A stretch of 10,394 bases of DNA. Source: Conidiobolus incongruus B7586. Its lineage: Eukaryota > Entomophthoromycota > Entomophthoromycetes > Entomophthorales > Conidiobolaceae. The position numbers and the translations under genes are program-made. The first letter of the stretch is position 1. Every line of letters starts with the position of its first letter. The stretch is taken from the NCBI GenBank assembly GCA_000697335.1, contig JNEM01010531.1, positions 1 through 10,394 on the forward strand, read 5' to 3'. The notes under the pieces were generated by a model. The model made no database searches. It was not told the origin of the DNA and was given only the letters and a program-made list of their open reading frames with translations. Shown in pieces: positions 7,106 through 10,394 of this stretch.

Positions 7106-8577
7106 TTTTTAACAGCTATGAATATTGTATTCAAGTTTATTGTTTATTATATATTACAAATTAATTTACACAAATTATTCATTAATTTTTTATCATTTTT
7201 ATTAATTCATTTTCAATAAATTTCAATCAACTATTATTTGAAATTGATACGTTTATGGATAAATGTACATAAAAATTTACCAATTAATTTAATGGATTTA
7301 TGTAATATCTACACTTGTTCCAAAATTGATTGAGCAAAAAGTGTAATAATTAGTTCAATCAAATTAATATTATTTTAAATATATCGATTGTATTGTATAC
7401 CAATAACCAATTTATTAAGTCATGCAACAAATGATAATCATGTATGAATGTTAAATAGATAACTTATTTTTTATAATTGACATCAAAATATAAAAATTGA
7501 TTGTATAATCTATTATAGGATACTTCAATGTCGAAATAAATAGTTATAATTAATATATAGAGTAATTAAATGCTGAATTAGTTTATTTGTATTCTGGAAT
7601 ATTTCACTCAGAAAATCTTCATATTCTAAATAATGATTTTTCAAAATAATATAATTATAATGATTTAATCAATAAAACCAATTTAACCATAGCCTAAAAA
7701 TTAATCTTTTGGCAATTGTGATTATTGACTGTGATTTATATATTAATTTTTATTTTGATGAATTTATTTATGAAAATATAATTTAAATTAATATAAATCA
7801 AAGGAGCATCATTATTAAAATATTATATGATTTGATATACATCTCAAATAAAATAAACTATATCACGATTGAAATGATTATATATATTATTTATTAAATG
7901 TTTAAACTAGTTGAATATAATTAAATATATATTACCCAACTTTATTTTACTAAAATTCATTTCACATCATAATATTTTTTTTCTCCCTTATAGGTGAATT
8001 GGTCACATTTCTGTTTGGTTTACAATACCCTTTGATAATTTGCTTTGAAATAATGCCCTTCTATTAAATGAAATAGATATATAACTTATATCTCAAATAA
8101 TTCTATTTCAAATTATCTTGTTATTATTAATTTTTTTAGTACTATATTTGATCTATCAAACAATTCTGACGATTGATAATGTTCAATCAATTTCACAATT
8201 TCATTTGAATATTTGCAAATTTTTTTCATTTTTAACTTGAAAACTTTCTGTTAATTAATAAATCAAAGATATTTTTAGATAATATGTAAACTAAATTTCA
8301 AATCAATTTTATTCAAGCTAAAATTCTTACTGGTAATTGTTATAGTTATATTATTTAACCTTATCAAGTTATATAATAATTCTGTTTTGTTCAATTTTTA
8401 TACTTGTAACAGTTATAATTTTCAAATTGTTTTCACTATTAATAATTCATTATATAAATATTTGATAATTAACTTAATATATTAGATTTTTAATATTAAA
8501 TTTACGTTCTAAATGTGACTTGTCATGTAAAACGAAAATGCCATAATTATAAAAGAATGTTGATATTGTTAAATTAG
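7106..8577. other. A/T-rich intergenic spacer upstream of the GPI-protein gene
   Basis: Almost 1.5 kb with no supported gene. A pyrimidine tract followed by TTATAG at about 7973-7994 mimics a splice acceptor, but no donor or exon could be attached. ATTCTGACGA at 8163-8172 repeats a decamer at 3772-3781. Short inverted repeats such as AATTTCAA/TTGAAATT near 7220 are expected by chance in this composition. No RNA gene is visible. Confidence 0.6.
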
Positions 8578-8598
8578 AGTGAATTAATATTATCACAT

Positions 8599-8732
8599 CC
8601 AATCACTACACGTAAATTCGAGTCGCACAAATTCTTAAAGAATCCCTCCAATTATTGTGATAATCTTTTGAAAGGCGGGTTAAATTGTGTTTCTAGGAGT
8701 AGATTTGTAAAACATATCATTTCATATAAATA
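8599..8732 (+). promoter_or_regulatory. Candidate CCAAT/TATA promoter of the GPI-anchored protein gene
   Basis: CCAATCA (8599-8605) and a second CCAAT (8648-8652) precede a consensus TATAAATA box (8725-8732). The interval has clearly more G and C than the spacer around it, including GGCGGG near 8675. The ATG at 8858 is 125 bp after the TATA box, so a start about 30 bp downstream would leave a leader near 100 nt. CCAAT boxes are bound by the HAP/NF-Y complex in fungi and other eukaryotes. An overlapping open frame without ATG (8578-8733) is a competing explanation for the composition. Confidence 0.45.
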
Positions 8733-8857
8733 GTGTTCACTATCTCACAATTCATATAATGTTTTTTCTATTCAAAAAATTCATTTTTTTAAATTTTTAA
8801 TTTTTCTTAATACAATTTGATATTGTTTTATATTTACATATTCAATCATAATCAAAA

Positions 8858-9598
8858 ATGAAATTAAGCTTATTATTAACTTTAACGACAAGTATCGTAT
8901 TGGGAGCTAAAAATGCAAAATTAAAAATTTCGCCGGAAGCTGAAGCTATTTGTGGGGATAACTATTGTCAAGTGAATTTTGAAATCAGAAAACTATACGA
9001 AAATGATCAGGCTAATAAGGATAAGGTTCAAGAGTGCCAGAACGGTAAAGCTATAGACTACGTGTATTGTCTTGAGAAGTCCACCGGTGCCAAGCAGGAA
9101 CAGTTAGATTTGGAACGTCAAGCTCAGGAGCGCTTGTTGGAGTGCGAATCCAAGCAGAAGAGTAATGCTACGTGTACATCAGATTGTAAGGAAGATCCCA
9201 TGAAAATGGGGATCGATTGCTGGCGAAAATTCTTTTGGATTGCTACCAAACAATGGAATGATACCGACGTTAAAAATCACGAGTGTTTAGATATCACTCA
9301 ACTCAAGAAAAATGTAGAATGCAGATTGAAGGTCAACGATAAGTGGTACAAAAAGATCGTCGCCAACGAATTCAACGAAGAAGGGTATACCGCTTCCAAT
9401 CCCGGGAAACTTAGACAGGATGCTCCAAAAGATGAGAATAATGACTCCTCAAAAGATAATCAGGATTCCGAAAGTAAAGACTCTGAGAGTAAGGATTCCG
9501 AGAATAAGGACAATAGCAAAACTGGTAACGCTAATCAACTGATCGCCTCTTTAGCACTTCCCGCTACTATCACTATACTCTCTCTCCTTTTCTTTTAA
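8858..9598 (+). CDS. Secreted cysteine-rich GPI-anchored surface protein, family not recognised
   Basis: The gene encodes 246 residues. Residues 1-17 are a clear signal peptide (Lys2, then LSLLLTLTTSIVLGA, likely cut after Ala17). The mature part (about 30-160) has ten cysteines at 32, 37, 60, 71, 96, 106, 110, 121, 143 and 155, enough for five disulfides, with many Lys/Glu and aromatic pairs such as CWRKFFW (121-127). N-glycosylation sequons occur at Asn103, Asn134 and Asn195. A low-complexity Asp/Ser/Lys spacer (about 190-221) holds DSESK-type repeats. The end shows small residues around Gly223-Asn224 (candidate anchor site) and a hydrophobic tail (228-246), the pattern for GPI attachment. 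It would sit at the plasma membrane or wall. I see no enzyme motif and do not recognise the Cys pattern. Some resemblance in layout to fungal Cys-rich GPI proteins is inference. Single exon, own promoter. Confidence 0.82.
   Translation: MKLSLLLTLTTSIVLGAKNAKLKISPEAEAICGDNYCQVNFEIRKLYENDQANKDKVQECQNGKAIDYVYCLEKSTGAKQEQLDLERQAQERLLECESKQKSNATCTSDCKEDPMKMGIDCWRKFFWIATKQWNDTDVKNHECLDITQLKKNVECRLKVNDKWYKKIVANEFNEEGYTASNPGKLRQDAPKDENNDSSKDNQDSESKDSESKDSENKDNSKTGNANQLIASLALPATITILSLLFF
9464..9520 (+). repeat. In-frame 15-bp tandem repeat (DSESK units)
   Basis: Three 15-bp units encode DSESK, DSESK and DSENK, followed by a shorter DNSK unit, in the stalk before the GPI site. Units differ mainly at third codon positions. 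It is a coding minisatellite that could vary in copy number. Confidence 0.75.
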
Positions 9599-9695
9599 TC
9601 TTTACAATCCCTAATTTCACGCCCCATCCAAAAATCATTTTCATTGGTTTAATCATATCGCCTTAATTTATCATTAATTAAATTTATCATCTTCC

Positions 9696-9701
9696 AATAA
9701 A
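9696..9701 (+). terminator. AATAAA polyadenylation signal of the GPI-protein gene
   Basis: An AATAAA hexamer preceded by CC lies about 97 nt after the stop codon, followed by a TTTGTTTTGC tract near 9716. It is a plausible signal, supported by position only. Confidence 0.35.
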
Positions 9702-10232
9702 GTCTTGATAATTAATTTGTTTTGCAGATTCGACATTTTTGGCTAGAATATTGATAGAATAATTTTATCAAGTCTTTAATATATTGATAAAAATATATAT
9801 TTGAACCAAGTTATTATAGACTATTAAAATTTAACAATTTTCAAACAGTTTTTCAACTTAGATTAAATTTTCTATATTTATCAAATTTAATTTCATTTAA
9901 AAATGTTATTTTTATTAAAAATAAATATTAATTGATATAGCTATGTTATTTTCTAATTCTTAGTAAACCTAGTTTGAAATAAAATATACTGACATTATCA
10001 ATAGGTTTTATTGATATTATTCGTTCAATATTTTTATTGAATGTTTTTGAATATAATTAATTATCCAGTAAGGATTTAAATTTAAATTTTTCAATAAATT
10101 AATTTATATAATATACTGCTCTTTATATTAAATATATTGTGTGAATTAAAAGTAATGATTTTCTAAACTTTTTTCATTTTTACTTCTAATATATTAATGA
10201 TATTTTATTTAATATTGATATTGATCTTGTTT

Positions 10233-10252
10233 ATAATAATAATTATTATTAT
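10233..10252. repeat. 20-bp perfect A/T palindrome
   Basis: ATAATAATAA followed by TTATTATTAT is a perfect palindrome built from trinucleotide repeats on each arm. It could extrude as a cruciform, but composition alone may explain it. Confidence 0.5.
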
Positions 10253-10373
10253 TTCATTACATATTTATTATAAAAAATATTTTATATTCAAAATTATTAT
10301 TAAGATTTTTGAATGAATATTTTGATTATATAGACTTTGAATGAAATTTTTTAATAATTATTTCTATACAATA

Positions 10374-10392
10374 ATATATATATATATATATA
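10374..10392. repeat. (AT)n dinucleotide tract at the window edge
   Basis: A pure AT run reaches almost to the last base of the window. It is simple sequence and may continue beyond the edge after GG. Confidence 0.7.
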
Positions 10393-10394
10393 GG

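Larger units (their letters stand above)
9599..10373. other. A/T-rich 3' spacer
   Basis: The first 70 bases are richer in C and likely form the 3'UTR of the GPI-protein gene. The rest is A/T-rich with stops in all frames and no supported gene. It contains a 20-bp A/T palindrome at 10233-10252. Confidence 0.6.

Noticed and set aside
6892-7134. Minus-strand hydrophobic ORF across the last exon of the TOG-like gene
   Set aside because: It is antisense to a Lys/Asn-rich exon, which gives Phe/Leu-rich shadow translation.
7973-8070. Pyrimidine tract plus TTATAG resembling a splice acceptor with a short open frame after it
   Set aside because: No donor, start codon or continuing exon can be linked to it, and the frame is only about 36 codons without ATG.
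8605-8640. tRNA-like B box (TTCGAGTC) suggesting a tRNA gene
   Set aside because: The flanking bases do not form a T stem, there is no A box, anticodon arm or acceptor stem at the right distance.
8628-8644. Heat-shock-element-like TTC...GAA pair
   Set aside because: The spacing between TTC and GAA is five bases rather than the two of the consensus and there is no third unit.
10374-10394. Window-end repeat as telomere
   Set aside because: It is a plain AT dinucleotide run and not a G-rich telomeric repeat.

Overview
The window looks like nuclear DNA from an AT-rich, gene-sparse, intron-poor eukaryote. Five protein genes sit in very AT-rich spacers full of A/T runs. Supporting signs are short spliceosomal introns (48-58 nt, one with a perfect TACTAAC branch site), AATAAA signals just after stop codons, a GPI-anchored secreted protein and a CCR4-NOT subunit. 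Both TAA and TGA are used as stops, so the code looks standard. A fungus, perhaps an early-diverging lineage, fits best (short introns, TACTAAC, CCAAT/TATA promoter, I78 inhibitors, GPI surface protein), but this is inference and no marker gene settles it.

Layout. 1-1061 is A/T-rich spacer. 1062-1475 and 2319-2714, both on the minus strand, are tandem paralogues with a short Cys/Tyr/Pro-rich N-terminus fused to a peptidase inhibitor I78 domain. They share a 5' leader module with identical spacing. 2715-4179 is mostly spacer with one doubtful small ORF. 4180-5790 (+) encodes a TPR protein that reads as CNOT10. 6052-7075 (+) is a four-exon gene for a 286-residue HEAT/TOG-like protein, reconstructed here from three introns. 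7076-8857 is spacer, ending in a GC-elevated promoter block with two CCAAT boxes and a TATAAATA box. 8858-9598 (+) encodes a ten-cysteine secreted GPI-anchored protein of unrecognised family. 9599-10394 is spacer ending in an (AT)n run.

There is no operon-like logic. CNOT10 (mRNA deadenylation) and the TOG-like gene (probably microtubule-related) are housekeeping neighbours. The I78 pair and the GPI protein look like lineage-specific accessory genes, perhaps acting at the cell surface or against proteases. The most unusual content is the I78 pair: a conserved N-terminal Cys/Pro module that seems new to me, no visible signal peptide, and a conserved promoter/leader spacing.
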